A DNA stretch of 64,000 nucleotides from Methylophilus sp. (GTDB lineage: Bacteria > Pseudomonadota > Gammaproteobacteria > Burkholderiales > Methylophilaceae), in contig JAUYRP010000011.1 of the NCBI GenBank assembly GCA_030696695.1, positions 1-64,000 of the forward strand. The letters are read 5' to 3'. The number at the start of each line of letters is the position of its first letter. The stretch's first letter is position 1. Under the pieces are notes generated by a model. It was not told the origin of the DNA and made no database searches. It worked only from the letters and a program-made list of their open reading frames with translations. The position numbers and the translations under genes were made by a program. Positions 39,571-50,058 of this stretch are shown piece after piece.

Positions 39571-41979
39571 TTAGCTTCGTCTTAGCAAGCGCAACCCATT
39601 AAATACAACAATCAAGCTTGCCCCCATATCGGCAAATACCGCCATCCATAGCGTCGCTATTCCCATAAAAGCAAGTATCAGAAACACTGCTTTGATACTT
39701 AGAGCAATAATGATGTTTTGCTTCAAAATACCCGCTGCTTTAATACTTAATCGAATGAAATGTGGAATTTTTCGTAAATCATCATCCATTAAAGCGACAT
39801 CTGCTGTTTCTAACGCTGTGTCAGTACCAGCAGCTCCCATCGCAAAGCCAATACTGGATTTAGCTAACGCAGGTGCATCGTTAATACCGTCACCTACCAT
39901 TCCTACCGTGCCATATTTGCTTAACTCTTTATTAATGACAGCTAGCTTATCTTCAGGCAATAAATTACCTCTGGCATCATCAATCCCAACGCTTTTAGCA
40001 ATTGCTTTTGCTGTGAGGTCATTATCTCCGGTAAGCATTAAGGTGCGAATCCCTAAGGCATGTAATTCAACAATCGCTTGACGACTAGACTCTCGTACTG
40101 TGTCAGCCACTGCAATCACAGCGAGTGGTGTTGTTTCATTACTTATAATGACAGCTGTTTTGCCTTCGGTCTCCAGTTTGTTTAATGCGGCTTCTGTAGC
40201 CTCATTGCATATGCCTAATTCTTCAATCAAACGATGGTTACCTAAGAAATACCATTGATTGCCTATGCGCCCTTTGACGCCACGTCCAGTAATAGCTTCA
40301 AAGTCAGTAATTTCTTCTAAGACCAATTTAGATTGCAATTTAAAATAATTACTGAGTGCAGCTGACACGGGGTGATCTGAGCGGCCAGCTAATGTACCCG
40401 CTAATTTAAGTGCCTGACTTTCATTGCCACTTAAAGACACTATGTCTGTTACAACCGGCTTACCTTGTGTAATCGTTCCGGTTTTATCCAGTGCTAACGA
40501 TTTAAGTTTACGACCTTCTTCCAGATAGATGCCACCCTTAATTAAAATGCCCGCTTTTGCTGCTGCAGCTAGACCGCTAACCACTGTGACTGGTGTTGAA
40601 ACCACTAATGCACATGGGCAAGCAATGACTAGTAACACCAGCGCCTTATAAATCCATGGCATCCAGGCTAATCCAAATAAAAGTGGCGGCATAATGGCAA
40701 TACCCAAGGCGATAACAAATACGATGGGCGTATATATTTTGGCAAAGCTATCAACAAAACGTTGTGTTGGCGCACGGCTGCCTTGCGCATCTTCGACCGC
40801 GCGAATGATGCGTGATAATGTTGAATCGGTTTGTACTGCAGTAATACGGTACTCAAAAGAGCCAGTTTCATTAATGGTGCCCGCAAACACTTTGTCACCT
40901 ATAGCTTTGGCGACCGGTATGCTTTCACCGGTAATTGGCGCTTGATTTACTGCAGATTGCCCTTTCGTCAATTCTCCATCTAATGGAATGCGCTCACCTG
41001 GTGCTACACGGGCAATCATGTCTATACTGATGGTTGCCGCATCCATTTCTTGCCACGTGCCATCTGGCTGTAAAACGTTTGCCTTATCAGGCGTCATTTC
41101 CATCAAGCCACGAATAGCATTACGTGCGCGATCCAGCGATAAAGCTTCAATCATCTCAGCAAGGGTAAAAAGTATCATGACCATGGCTGCCTCTGGCAAC
41201 TGCCCAATTAAAACTGCACCAGTAACAGCGATTGCCATTAATGCATTAATGTTTAAATTGAAATTTTTAAGCGCAATCCACCCTTTTTTATAGGTGCCAG
41301 TACCACTCACGGCAATAGCAAAAAGTGCCAATACCACTACAGGCCACGACTTCTCAGATCCGCCAGTCCAGACGATTACTTCGGCTAAAATGGCCGCGAT
41401 ACCACCAAGGCCTAATAACCACCATTTTTTTTGGGAATTTGGAGGGGGGATATTATATAATTGCGCTTGTACAGCTGTTGCTATTAATGGTACTGCATGC
41501 ATGTCTATGGCAATTAATGCCTGCCTAATGGCGTCAGTCTTGACTAAAGTGTGCGTGACCGTTAACTTACGTTGCATTAAATTGAAATCTAGCCCAGTAA
41601 TACCTTCCATCGTGGACAACTTATTACGAATCAATGCTTCTTCGGTTGGGCAGTCCATGTTGTTGATGATAAAAATGGCTTGGTAGCTTCCTGATAGAGG
41701 CTTAGCAGCATATTCGACTGCAGGCTCCATATCTAATGCCACGACTGCTGCAATAATGGATTCAGTATCTTTCAAATGATGTCTTACAGTCAGCTTGCGT
41801 TGTATTAGATTAAAATCAAGACTATCAATACCCTTCATCCCCTCAAGCTTATGTCGTATTAAAGACTCTTCTGTAGGACAATCCATTTTCTCAATGCGTA
41901 GTACTAAAGTGTTCACCCCCCCCTTATTAGAAGGGTTTACTTCTACAGGCGATATAGACTTGTTGTTATTCTCGCTCAT
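39571..41979 (-). CDS. cadA: Cd/Zn/Pb-exporting P-type ATPase with two N-terminal metal domains
   Basis: 802 residues. There are two N-terminal HMA-like domains (about 25-90 and 100-165), each with MDCPTEE in place of the usual CxxC, a feature of CadA/ZntA/PbrA pumps. About eight membrane helices follow, with CPCALVVSTP as the transport site, DKTGTITQG as the phosphorylated Asp and [12 protein letters not shown] as the hinge. It expels divalent soft metals into the periplasm. It lies downstream of an FTR1-type gene, as PbrA-like pumps do beside PbrT, so Pb(II) is a possible substrate. A second, more distant P-ATPase is at 62306. Confidence 0.92.
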   Translation of the reverse strand: MSENNNKSISPVEVNPSNKGGVNTLVLRIEKMDCPTEESLIRHKLEGMKGIDSLDFNLIQRKLTVRHHLKDTESIIAAVVALDMEPAVEYAAKPLSGSYQAIFIINNMDCPTEEALIRNKLSTMEGITGLDFNLMQRKLTVTHTLVKTDAIRQALIAIDMHAVPLIATAVQAQLYNIPPPNSQKKWWLLGLGGIAAILAEVIVWTGGSEKSWPVVVLALFAIAVSGTGTYKKGWIALKNFNLNINALMAIAVTGAVLIGQLPEAAMVMILFTLAEMIEALSLDRARNAIRGLMEMTPDKANVLQPDGTWQEMDAATISIDMIARVAPGERIPLDGELTKGQSAVNQAPITGESIPVAKAIGDKVFAGTINETGSFEYRITAVQTDSTLSRIIRAVEDAQGSRAPTQRFVDSFAKIYTPIVFVIALGIAIMPPLLFGLAWMPWIYKALVLLVIACPCALVVSTPVTVVSGLAAAAKAGILIKGGIYLEEGRKLKSLALDKTGTITQGKPVVTDIVSLSGNESQALKLAGTLAGRSDHPVSAALSNYFKLQSKLVLEEITDFEAITGRGVKGRIGNQWYFLGNHRLIEELGICNEATEAALNKLETEGKTAVIISNETTPLAVIAVADTVRESSRQAIVELHALGIRTLMLTGDNDLTAKAIAKSVGIDDARGNLLPEDKLAVINKELSKYGTVGMVGDGINDAPALAKSSIGFAMGAAGTDTALETADVALMDDDLRKIPHFIRLSIKAAGILKQNIIIALSIKAVFLILAFMGIATLWMAVFADMGASLIVVFNGLRLLRRS

Positions 41980-42045
41980 GATGTTTCAACTTTGCCCAAA
42001 ACAGATACGATTTCGGTGTTTTCAAATGATATGTCGAACATAATA

Positions 42046-42831
42046 TTAAGACCGAGCTTTCAGGGATGTTAAATTTTTCAAGTAGCTCCATGCAAACATT
42101 GCTAGAGGAATGATCAGAAGGCTGTAACTTAACCACACCCCATAGGTTCCGTCAGGTCCTAACGGTTCAGTCATTTCGTGCCAGTATGCATTATCCAATC
42201 CAGGCAATATATTAGCTTCACTGAACTCATGAAATGCATAGATGAATAGCTGAATTGCAAAAAGCATAAGAAAGATACCAGTGATCTTAAAAACGAGGCT
42301 CACATTGATGTGCTTGCCAAATTTAGCCCAAAGCATCGCAACCGAAACCGCTGCCAACACCCCGCCGCATGCGCTTAATAAAAGCATGAGCTTGCTTTGA
42401 AAACTTGCTAAGACTGCTATCAAAGTTGCGGCTTCAATACCTTCCCGCCCAACCATAAGTAGAGCAAAAGTAAAAATGCCGGTCTTAATCAAAAAAGACT
42501 CTTGTTCAGTCAGTGCTTGTAGTTTAGTCCTGATTTCCTCTCCCATTTTTTTACCATGTCGTATCATATGGACAACACATAAAACAATCAGAACGGCAGC
42601 TACAAGCGCCATCAACCCTTCCCATACAGGTGAAAAGGTGCCGTACTCTGCTAAATAATAACCAAGTGCGATCGCTAATGCGACAGCAACAAAAGTGCCG
42701 TAAAGTAAAGGCGGTACCAGTTTATGATTATTAGTTTTCCTCAGAAAAGTCAGAGCTACAACGATGATAAGTAAGGCTTCTAAGCCCTCTCGAAAGGTAG
42801 TCAAAAATGTAGCTAACATATATGGATCCAA
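42046..42831 (-). CDS. FTR1-family iron/lead permease
   Basis: 261 residues with seven predicted helices. The two REGxE motifs of the family are present: FREGLEALL (about 14-22) and GREGIEAATL (about 128-137). FTR1/EfeU proteins import iron; PbrT, used in lead resistance, is an FTR1 relative. This one has only the permease domain and no EfeO or EfeB partners. Being between czcD and a CadA/PbrA-like ATPase, it is more likely part of a lead-type module than of iron acquisition, but this is inference. Confidence 0.85.
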   Translation of the reverse strand: MDPYMLATFLTTFREGLEALLIIVVALTFLRKTNNHKLVPPLLYGTFVAVALAIALGYYLAEYGTFSPVWEGLMALVAAVLIVLCVVHMIRHGKKMGEEIRTKLQALTEQESFLIKTGIFTFALLMVGREGIEAATLIAVLASFQSKLMLLLSACGGVLAAVSVAMLWAKFGKHINVSLVFKITGIFLMLFAIQLFIYAFHEFSEANILPGLDNAYWHEMTEPLGPDGTYGVWLSYSLLIIPLAMFAWSYLKNLTSLKARS

Positions 42832-42973
42832 TAGAATTTAAATGTATGAATAATTTCAAAATTAAGTAAGATTAGTTTTTGCTAAAAAGATATTTCAACA
42901 ATCGATGCTAAAAAGTTAGGCATTAATAAAGCATTAAATGGACTTACTTAAGAACTGCCATAGAGGGACTGTA

Positions 42974-43906
42974 TTAGTGATCATGTTCATGCAGCGCATG
43001 TTTACTATCAATAAAAGTGCACACTTCAGCCTGACTACACAAAATAGTCTCGCACTGCAATGTAGTGTGCGTAATAGAGAACTTCTCAGAAAGCTTAGCT
43101 TGAAGAGTGTCAATAAGCATTGGCGATTCAACAGTTCCATCCATCAAAATATGGGCTGTTAAGCTGTTTTTACCACTTGTAATACCCCATAAATGCAAAT
43201 CATGTAAGCTAACTACACCCTTCTGATTCAAAATTTCTTTTTCCACTTCTTCAATATCAATACCTAGTGGGACACCTTCCAACAGTAGGTTTAGACTTTC
43301 TTTGAGCAATACCCATGTCCTGGGTAGTACCCACAAGCCGATTCCAACAGCAACTACAGTGTCTACCCAAGCCCACCCTGTAAAGTAAATGATAACGCCG
43401 CCCAAAATTACGCCAACAGATCCAATTAGGTCACTCCAAACTTCTAAATAAGCGCCTTTTAGATTTAGGCTACTATCTTTGCCTGCACTTAATAATCGGA
43501 TACTAATAAAGTTGATTATTAGTCCTAGAATAGCAATTAAAATCATGCCGACTGATTGGACTTCCACTGGACTACGAAATCGTTGCCAAGCTTCATACAG
43601 GATATAAATTGCAACGCCGAAAAGCAGGAGTGCATTTAAAGTTGCGGCTAAAATTTCAAATCGGTGATACCCGTAAGTTCGATACTGGTCCGCAGGTTTC
43701 CTTGCTATTCTCACGGCAGCTAACGCTATCCCTAGCGCCGCAGAATCGGTAAACATGTGGGCTGCATCGGACAACAGCGCAAGACTGTTCAGGAAAAATC
43801 CGGCAGCAGCTTCAGCAATTAGGAAAGTCGTGGTTAAAGCAAAAGCAATCCATAATATTTTTTCATTTTGCGTACTTGGTAACGCATGGTTGTGTTCTGC
43901 ACTCAT
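42974..43906 (-). CDS. czcD: Cation diffusion facilitator CzcD-like
   Basis: 310 residues with six membrane helices. The metal site residues are visible in SDAAHMFTDSAAL (about 48-60) and YLEVWSDLIGSVGVI (about 153-167). The C-terminal cytoplasmic domain (about 210-300) is His-rich at the end (HALHEHDH). CzcD exchanges Zn, Co or Cd for protons out of the cytoplasm and feeds the RND pump. Its start overlaps the czcA stop by four bases (ATGA). Confidence 0.92.
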   Translation of the reverse strand: MSAEHNHALPSTQNEKILWIAFALTTTFLIAEAAAGFFLNSLALLSDAAHMFTDSAALGIALAAVRIARKPADQYRTYGYHRFEILAATLNALLLFGVAIYILYEAWQRFRSPVEVQSVGMILIAILGLIINFISIRLLSAGKDSSLNLKGAYLEVWSDLIGSVGVILGGVIIYFTGWAWVDTVVAVGIGLWVLPRTWVLLKESLNLLLEGVPLGIDIEEVEKEILNQKGVVSLHDLHLWGITSGKNSLTAHILMDGTVESPMLIDTLQAKLSEKFSITHTTLQCETILCSQAEVCTFIDSKHALHEHDH

Positions 43907-46900
43907 GAGTAATCTCCCACCATATTTGTTGTTTTCGATTTAGATTTTGGTTGATTAACCAGTCTGTATAGCATTGGCAATACCAGTAAAGTCAGTATTG
44001 TCGATGACAAAATACCACCGATTACTACGGTTGCAAGTGGGCGTTGCACCTCAGCTCCTGTGCCAGTTGCAATAGCCATTGGTAAAAACCCTAGAGAAGC
44101 CACTAATGCAGTAATTAATATCGGGCGCAATCGATTTAGACTACCTTCTTGAATCGCGATATCGAGTGGTTTGCCTTCAGCGATTAGGCCTCTTATAAAA
44201 GTAATCATCACTAAACCGTTTAAAACGGCGACTCCAGATAATGCAATAAATCCAACACCAGCTGAAATTGAAAGTGGAATTCCGCGTAAATATAAAGCTA
44301 AAACACCGCCAGTTAACGCAAACGGAATGCCTGTGAATACAATTAATCCATCTTTTAGGTTGTTGAACATCATATAAAGCAAGATGAATACTAAAAGTAA
44401 AGAAATTGGCACAACAATTTGTAAACGTTTACTAGCTGATTGCAACTGCTCAAAAGTACCGCCCCAATCGATCCAATAACCAGCAGGTATTTTTATCTCC
44501 TGTTGGATACGTTGCTGTGCTTCTGCAACATAGGAACCTATATCACGATCACGTACGTTGGCCGTTACCACAACATTTCTCTTACCATTTTCACGACTAA
44601 ACTGATTGGGGCCAGGCGCTATATCAATGGTTGCAACTTCACCAAGCTGTAAATAAACAGGTATATCGTTGTCATTAGCTATTTTTATGGGTAAACGTTT
44701 AAAACTATCCATATCGGTTCTTAGTGCATCCGGTAGCCTTACCACAATATTAAACCTACGGTCACCCTGAAACACTATACCCGTTTCTTTACCATTCATC
44801 GCAGTAGCAATGGCGTCTTGTACTTGAGTTATATTAACTCCTAGCCTTGCTATCTTTTGGCGATCAATATTGACCGTAAGTATCGGTAAACCTGTAGTTT
44901 GTTCAACCTTTATGTCTTCACCGCCTTGAATTTTGGACAATATTTCAGAAATTTCTTTGGCAGTAGTATTCATCACTTCCATATCATCGCCAAAAACTTT
45001 TACCGCCACGTCGCTACGTACGCCAGAAATTAGTTCGTTAAAGCGCATCTGAATTGGCTGCGTAAACTCATAATTATTGCCTGGCACATTGCTTACCGCC
45101 TTCTGAATTTGAGCAGTTAATTCATTTTTGCTTAAATTAGGATCTGGCCATTCTGATTTTGGCTTTAGCATAATAAAGTTATCTGCAACATTGGGCGGCA
45201 TTGGATCAGAAGCAATCTCCGCAGTACCTATTTTGGCAAAAATCGTATCTACCTGAGGAAACGATTTAACGGTATGTTCAAGCTCCTTTTGCATCTCAAC
45301 TGCTTGAGAAAGACTAGTGCCTGGTATACGTAAGGCATGCAGGGCAATATCACCTTCGTTTAGACTAGGTACAAATTCGCTACCCATGCGTGTGGTCAGT
45401 AAAGCACTGAGTACAACTGATGCAATGGCAAGTGTTAGCACCAGTGCTTTATTGTCCATTACTTTGTTATAAACAGGTAGATATCCCCGTTTCGCTAAAC
45501 GAATCAAATACTGTTCTTTTTCATCCACTTTTCCGTTAATAAAAACCGCAACTGCAGCAGGAATGAATGTGACAGAAAACAACATAGCGCCTACTAAGGC
45601 TATCACCACGGTTAAAGCCATCGGATGAAACATTTTTCCTTCTACGCCAGTTAAAGCAAAAATGGGTAGATAAACCACCATAATGATGAGCTGACCGTAA
45701 ATTAATGGCTTTCTTGCTTCTTTAGCAGCCTCAAACACCTCTGAAAAACGTTCTGAACGTGTCAATGGTCGACCTATTACACCTTGCGCATGGGCAAGTC
45801 TACGCATACAATTTTCTACAATAACTACTGCACCATCAATGATAATGCCGAAATCCAATGCGCCTAAACTCATTAGATTTGCACTTACTTTAGCGGTGGC
45901 CATGCCAGTAAAAGTAAATAACATGGATAACGGAATAACCAGCATAGTGATAATGGCCGCGCGAATATTACCCAAGAAAATAAATAGAATGGCGATGACT
46001 AAAAGCGCACCTTCTAATAAGTTTTTCTTAACTGTATTGATGGCTTTATCAATTAGGATAGTTCGATCATAAACAGTATTCGCGACAATGCCTGCAGGTA
46101 AAGATTTATTGATCTCAGCTAGTTTTTTTTCTACGGCAGCAGATACTGTACGGCTATTTTCACCTGTGAGCATGAATACCGTTCCCAGTACTACTTCTTG
46201 GCTATTCTCAGTAGCGGCTCCGCTTCGTGCCTCTTTTCCGATCATTACCTCTGCGACGTCTGAAACTCGCACAGGTACACCCTCTTTAGCACTGACCACT
46301 ATATTGCTTATATCCACCATGTCCTTCACTTGGCCAGGTACACGGATCAAATATTGTTCACCTGACTTTTCAATAAAACCTGCGCCCATGTTGGCATTAT
46401 TATTTTCTAAAGCGGTGACTAAATCCTCAATTGAAAGACCCCTAGCTGTCAGCTTTTCAGCTGAAGGTGCGACTTGATATTGCTTAACATAACCGCCAAT
46501 TGTATTAATCTCATTTACACCTGGAACGTTGCGTAATTGAGGTTTAATAATCCAATCTTGTACCTCTCTTAAATCCATTGGGGTATAAGGTGTTTTATCA
46601 GGTTTTAAAGCGCCTTCTTTCGCCTCAACAGTCCACATAAAGATCTCACCTAAGCCAGTAGATGTAGGCCCCATTTCAGGCAAAATGCCATCAGGTAGCT
46701 TCTCTTTGGCTTGCTGAATGCGTTCGCTAACCAATTGCCTTGCGAAGAAAATGTCGGTACCTTCCTCAAAAATAACCGTCACTTGAGAAAGACCATAACG
46801 AGAAATGGATCTTGTTTGTTCTAATTTAGGCAACCCAGCCATCACGGTTTCTATAGGGTAGGTGATTCGCTGCTCAGTCTCTAATGGCGCATAACCAGGA

Positions 46901-47058
46901 GCTGATGTGTTAATTTGAACTTGTATATTGGTAATATCTGGTACCGCATCAATTGGTAGTTTTTGGTAGCTAAACATACCTAACACAGCAATAGCTAAGA
47001 CCATTATTAAGGTTAACCATCGTTGATCAATTGCAAATCGAATTATCTTTTCAAACAT
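43903..47058 (-). CDS. czcA: RND heavy-metal efflux pump CzcA
   Basis: 1051 residues from ATG 47058, preceded by AAAGGAG; an ATG 11 codons upstream lacks such a site. It is a full HME-RND transporter with twelve helices and two large periplasmic loops. The helix-4 motif DFGIIIDGAVVIVEN is that of the Zn/Co/Cd class (HME1) rather than the Cu/Ag class. With CzcB and CzcC it forms a trans-envelope proton-driven pump. The gene order C-B-A-D on the minus strand matches known czc operons. Confidence 0.95.
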   Translation of the reverse strand: MFEKIIRFAIDQRWLTLIMVLAIAVLGMFSYQKLPIDAVPDITNIQVQINTSAPGYAPLETEQRITYPIETVMAGLPKLEQTRSISRYGLSQVTVIFEEGTDIFFARQLVSERIQQAKEKLPDGILPEMGPTSTGLGEIFMWTVEAKEGALKPDKTPYTPMDLREVQDWIIKPQLRNVPGVNEINTIGGYVKQYQVAPSAEKLTARGLSIEDLVTALENNNANMGAGFIEKSGEQYLIRVPGQVKDMVDISNIVVSAKEGVPVRVSDVAEVMIGKEARSGAATENSQEVVLGTVFMLTGENSRTVSAAVEKKLAEINKSLPAGIVANTVYDRTILIDKAINTVKKNLLEGALLVIAILFIFLGNIRAAIITMLVIPLSMLFTFTGMATAKVSANLMSLGALDFGIIIDGAVVIVENCMRRLAHAQGVIGRPLTRSERFSEVFEAAKEARKPLIYGQLIIMVVYLPIFALTGVEGKMFHPMALTVVIALVGAMLFSVTFIPAAVAVFINGKVDEKEQYLIRLAKRGYLPVYNKVMDNKALVLTLAIASVVLSALLTTRMGSEFVPSLNEGDIALHALRIPGTSLSQAVEMQKELEHTVKSFPQVDTIFAKIGTAEIASDPMPPNVADNFIMLKPKSEWPDPNLSKNELTAQIQKAVSNVPGNNYEFTQPIQMRFNELISGVRSDVAVKVFGDDMEVMNTTAKEISEILSKIQGGEDIKVEQTTGLPILTVNIDRQKIARLGVNITQVQDAIATAMNGKETGIVFQGDRRFNIVVRLPDALRTDMDSFKRLPIKIANDNDIPVYLQLGEVATIDIAPGPNQFSRENGKRNVVVTANVRDRDIGSYVAEAQQRIQQEIKIPAGYWIDWGGTFEQLQSASKRLQIVVPISLLLVFILLYMMFNNLKDGLIVFTGIPFALTGGVLALYLRGIPLSISAGVGFIALSGVAVLNGLVMITFIRGLIAEGKPLDIAIQEGSLNRLRPILITALVASLGFLPMAIATGTGAEVQRPLATVVIGGILSSTILTLLVLPMLYRLVNQPKSKSKTTNMVGDYS

Positions 47059-47102
47059 TGGAAAGCTCCTTTGAATAAACCACAGATGCAAAATTCATTA
47101 CA

Positions 47103-48692
47103 TTAATGATCATGGCTTGCTCCTGCTTTACCAATGTCTGCTTTAATCAAAAAGCTGTTTCCCGCCGCATATTTTTCCCCAGCGTTGAAGCCTTCTAATA
47201 CCTCTACGTACTTTTCATCTTGACGACCCAACTTAACCGGCCTTGCTTCAAAGTAAGTGCCATAGCGACCAAATACAACTACCTCTTCATTCAGAGATTG
47301 GACACCTTCAACTGAAATCGCCAATGGTACATCCACCTCATTTGAAGTAAGTTCAATATTGACAGGTAGGCCAGGCAACCATGTTCTATCCGGATTATTG
47401 AGAACCACTCTTGCCATCGCTGTGCGTGATTGCTCCCCAACCAATGAACCTACGTACCCGATTTTGCCAACAGTTTGAGCGTCGAAAGCTGTTGATTTAA
47501 CAACTACTTGCTGTCCAGCTTTAACCGTGATGATGTCTTTGGCATAAATGGTCATTTCAGCCCAGACTGTTGATAAGTCAGACACTTCAAATAAACTGTC
47601 AATTTCACTTACAACCTGTCCCTGACTGACCTTTTTTGAAGTGACTACACCATCAATCGGAGAGCGGATGTCATAACGCGTTTGACCAGCTCCGCCGGTA
47701 CCAGCACCTAGCGCACCTAATTTTTGCTGTACTCGACTAAGGTTGATTTCTGCTTCTTGTAAATCATTTTCCGCCTGAAGGTAATCTTGTTGAGCAGAAA
47801 TTTTTTCTTCCCAAAGTTGCTTCTCGCGTTTATAGGTTGTGCGTGCTAGCGCTACTCTTTTCTGAGCGGCTAATAAGTCACTGCGCACTTCTGCAATCAT
47901 TTGGCTAGATAGTGTCGCCAATACTTGCCCTTTACGCACTTTATCGCCCGCATTAACGCTAACTTTTTCTATTATTCCTCCCACTCTAGGAACAATGGTT
48001 ACACTTTTATCAGCATTTAGTTTGATTTCACCCTGTAATTTCAAAATGCCTTTAATTTTTGCAGGACCTGCAGTAAGCACTTCAACAGAATTTAATGTCA
48101 GTTGTTTATCAGACATTGAAATCCTGCCTTCAACTTGGCTGTATGAAAAGCTATAACTTTTATTGGTATATTGTGAGTTAAGATGCACTTCAAAAGAGTG
48201 AGGCTCCGCTACAACTTCCGCGCTTTTAAGGTAATCTTTTTCTTTAGAAAAGTTATAGCTTTCGGGTTTTCTACCCAATCGCTCTACGTTAACACTTACT
48301 TTAGATAAAGCTGGATCTAACATCTTGTCATCTAAGTAGGTATAAATTCTGAATTCTGGCGGTGTACCTTCTTCAAAAATTGTAACCTCTACACCATAGT
48401 TATCTTTTACAAATAATTTCCCGCCATGTGGGCCTCTTAAAACTTCTTCCGGTTGCGTTGCATGCTGCTTTTCATGATCTTCTGTTGCTTTCTTATCAAT
48501 GCCAGTTGATTCATCATGTGTCCCTTCTTCACTTTCTGAGTGCACTTCACCTTCAGAATGTTCTTCAGTCATCGCTTTAGGCTTTTCGGCTTTTAGTATC
48601 AATCCACCTAATACAATGCTGATAATGATGACCACAATAATTGCGATCACTTGCCCCGTTTTTTTGCTGCTTTTATTAAAATTCAATGTCAT
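47103..48692 (-). CDS. czcB: RND periplasmic adaptor CzcB
   Basis: 529 residues, long for the family. An N-terminal membrane anchor (about 14-32) is followed by a His/Glu/Ser-rich stretch (about 40-80) suited to metal binding. An extra N-terminal domain of about 120 residues (GGKLFVKDNYGVEVTIFEEG) precedes the usual hairpin, lipoyl and beta-barrel domains (VPRVGGIIEKVSVNAGDKV ... IRSPIDGVVTSKKVSQGQVV). It ends HDH. It links CzcA to CzcC and is thought to deliver periplasmic metal. Confidence 0.93.
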   Translation of the reverse strand: MTLNFNKSSKKTGQVIAIIVVIIISIVLGGLILKAEKPKAMTEEHSEGEVHSESEEGTHDESTGIDKKATEDHEKQHATQPEEVLRGPHGGKLFVKDNYGVEVTIFEEGTPPEFRIYTYLDDKMLDPALSKVSVNVERLGRKPESYNFSKEKDYLKSAEVVAEPHSFEVHLNSQYTNKSYSFSYSQVEGRISMSDKQLTLNSVEVLTAGPAKIKGILKLQGEIKLNADKSVTIVPRVGGIIEKVSVNAGDKVRKGQVLATLSSQMIAEVRSDLLAAQKRVALARTTYKREKQLWEEKISAQQDYLQAENDLQEAEINLSRVQQKLGALGAGTGGAGQTRYDIRSPIDGVVTSKKVSQGQVVSEIDSLFEVSDLSTVWAEMTIYAKDIITVKAGQQVVVKSTAFDAQTVGKIGYVGSLVGEQSRTAMARVVLNNPDRTWLPGLPVNIELTSNEVDVPLAISVEGVQSLNEEVVVFGRYGTYFEARPVKLGRQDEKYVEVLEGFNAGEKYAAGNSFLIKADIGKAGASHDH

Positions 48693-48704
48693 GATTCATT
48701 ATCC

Positions 48705-49970
48705 TTAAGGCTTAGTAACTGAATGCTCGATAACCGCACCAAGAGTGCGTTCAATCTCTGCTATAGATTGATGAGCTTCCAGTAGTGCATTGATATATTG
48801 CGATTTGGTTTGATATAACGTGCGCTGTGCATCTAGCACATCTAAGAAATTAAACTTACCTAAACTAAAGCCTCTATTGGCGGCATCGAAAGCACTTTGA
48901 GCATTGGGAAGAATGTAATTTTTGAGTGAGAGTGTTGATTGTCTGGCTGCGCTTAGTCTTTCATATTGAGTAGCTAAATTTGTTTGAATTTTATTTTTAA
49001 TTGCAACTAATTCATCTTCAGCTTTAAATTTACGGCTGACTGCCTCTTGCACATTACCCTGATTGCGATCAAAGACCGGAATTGGAATTGATAAACCGAA
49101 TAAAGCCTGATTGAGTCCAACTTCTTGGTTATTGACTACGCCCGCACTAATAGTGATATTAGGTACAGCTCTACTACGCTCAATTTTAGTTAAGGCATCT
49201 CGCGCAATGATTTCTAGTTTAGCTATTTTTACAGCAGGTGAATCATCAATTAAAGCTTGTAACTCTTCAAGATGACTGACTTCAGGAATAATGGTAACTT
49301 CACCAGTAGCACGTTCGAAGCGCGGAGCGCTTTCTCCCCATAAAGCACTTAAGCGTTTACGACTATTGTTTAATTGCGTAGTGGCTTGAATTAACTCTAT
49401 TTTTACTGATGATTCAGCAATGGCAGATTTGGTTTGTTCAACAGGTGAGCTTTTGCCTGCTTTTACACGCTTTGAGGCAACGTCTAATGCCGACTCGGCA
49501 ACTTCAACCGAAGATTGAGCAAGTTTTATTCGTTCTTGAGCTACTAATACTTCAAAATAAGCCAAGACCACGTTGGCATGAATTTCAGCCTGTTTAGAGT
49601 CGAGTTCGGCATCTGCTTTGCTGTAAAAAGCATCAGCTGCATCTATTCTAGCTTTACGCTTATTACCCAATTCAAATTCTTGATTCAACTGAAGATAAAT
49701 TTGCCGTGTAGCGCTGCGGGTGTCTTGTATAGATGTTGAAACGTAAGGATTAGGTCGAGTTGCCGCCTGTACTTTCATACCACTTAATGCCTCTCGCTCA
49801 CGCAAAGCAACTTTAATATCTGGATTTGCTTTTAGTGCTAAATCAAGTGAATCTGAAAGTGTAAGCTCTTTAGAGTCTTGCTGGACTGACTCCTGAAGGT
49901 CGGCATTATTAGCCGCCTGCAACGAAGTTGATAATAAAATAAATGATAAAAACAAATAGCAAAAACGCAT
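48705..49970 (-). CDS. czcC: Outer-membrane efflux channel CzcC
   Basis: 421 residues with TAGGAG ahead of the start. Signal peptide (FCYLFLSFILLSTSLQAA), then two TolC/OEP-type repeats each with a long amphipathic coiled-coil (SDSLDLALKANPDIKVALREREAL; FDAANRGFSLGKFNFLDVLDAQRTLY). It forms the exit duct of the CzcCBA pump. The spacing to czcB is 12 bases, consistent with a single transcript. Confidence 0.93.
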   Translation of the reverse strand: MRFCYLFLSFILLSTSLQAANNADLQESVQQDSKELTLSDSLDLALKANPDIKVALREREALSGMKVQAATRPNPYVSTSIQDTRSATRQIYLQLNQEFELGNKRKARIDAADAFYSKADAELDSKQAEIHANVVLAYFEVLVAQERIKLAQSSVEVAESALDVASKRVKAGKSSPVEQTKSAIAESSVKIELIQATTQLNNSRKRLSALWGESAPRFERATGEVTIIPEVSHLEELQALIDDSPAVKIAKLEIIARDALTKIERSRAVPNITISAGVVNNQEVGLNQALFGLSIPIPVFDRNQGNVQEAVSRKFKAEDELVAIKNKIQTNLATQYERLSAARQSTLSLKNYILPNAQSAFDAANRGFSLGKFNFLDVLDAQRTLYQTKSQYINALLEAHQSIAEIERTLGAVIEHSVTKP

Positions 49971-50058
49971 GGAATTCTCCTAAAATTAAGGTAAGAATTC
50001 AGCGAGAAAGTACTTTTTGCTAAGAAAAAATTAGATAGTTGGACGATATCTCGCTGAA

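Noticed and set aside
42938-43162. Plus-strand frame over the end of czcD
   Set aside because: Antisense to a conserved CDF transporter; no independent evidence.
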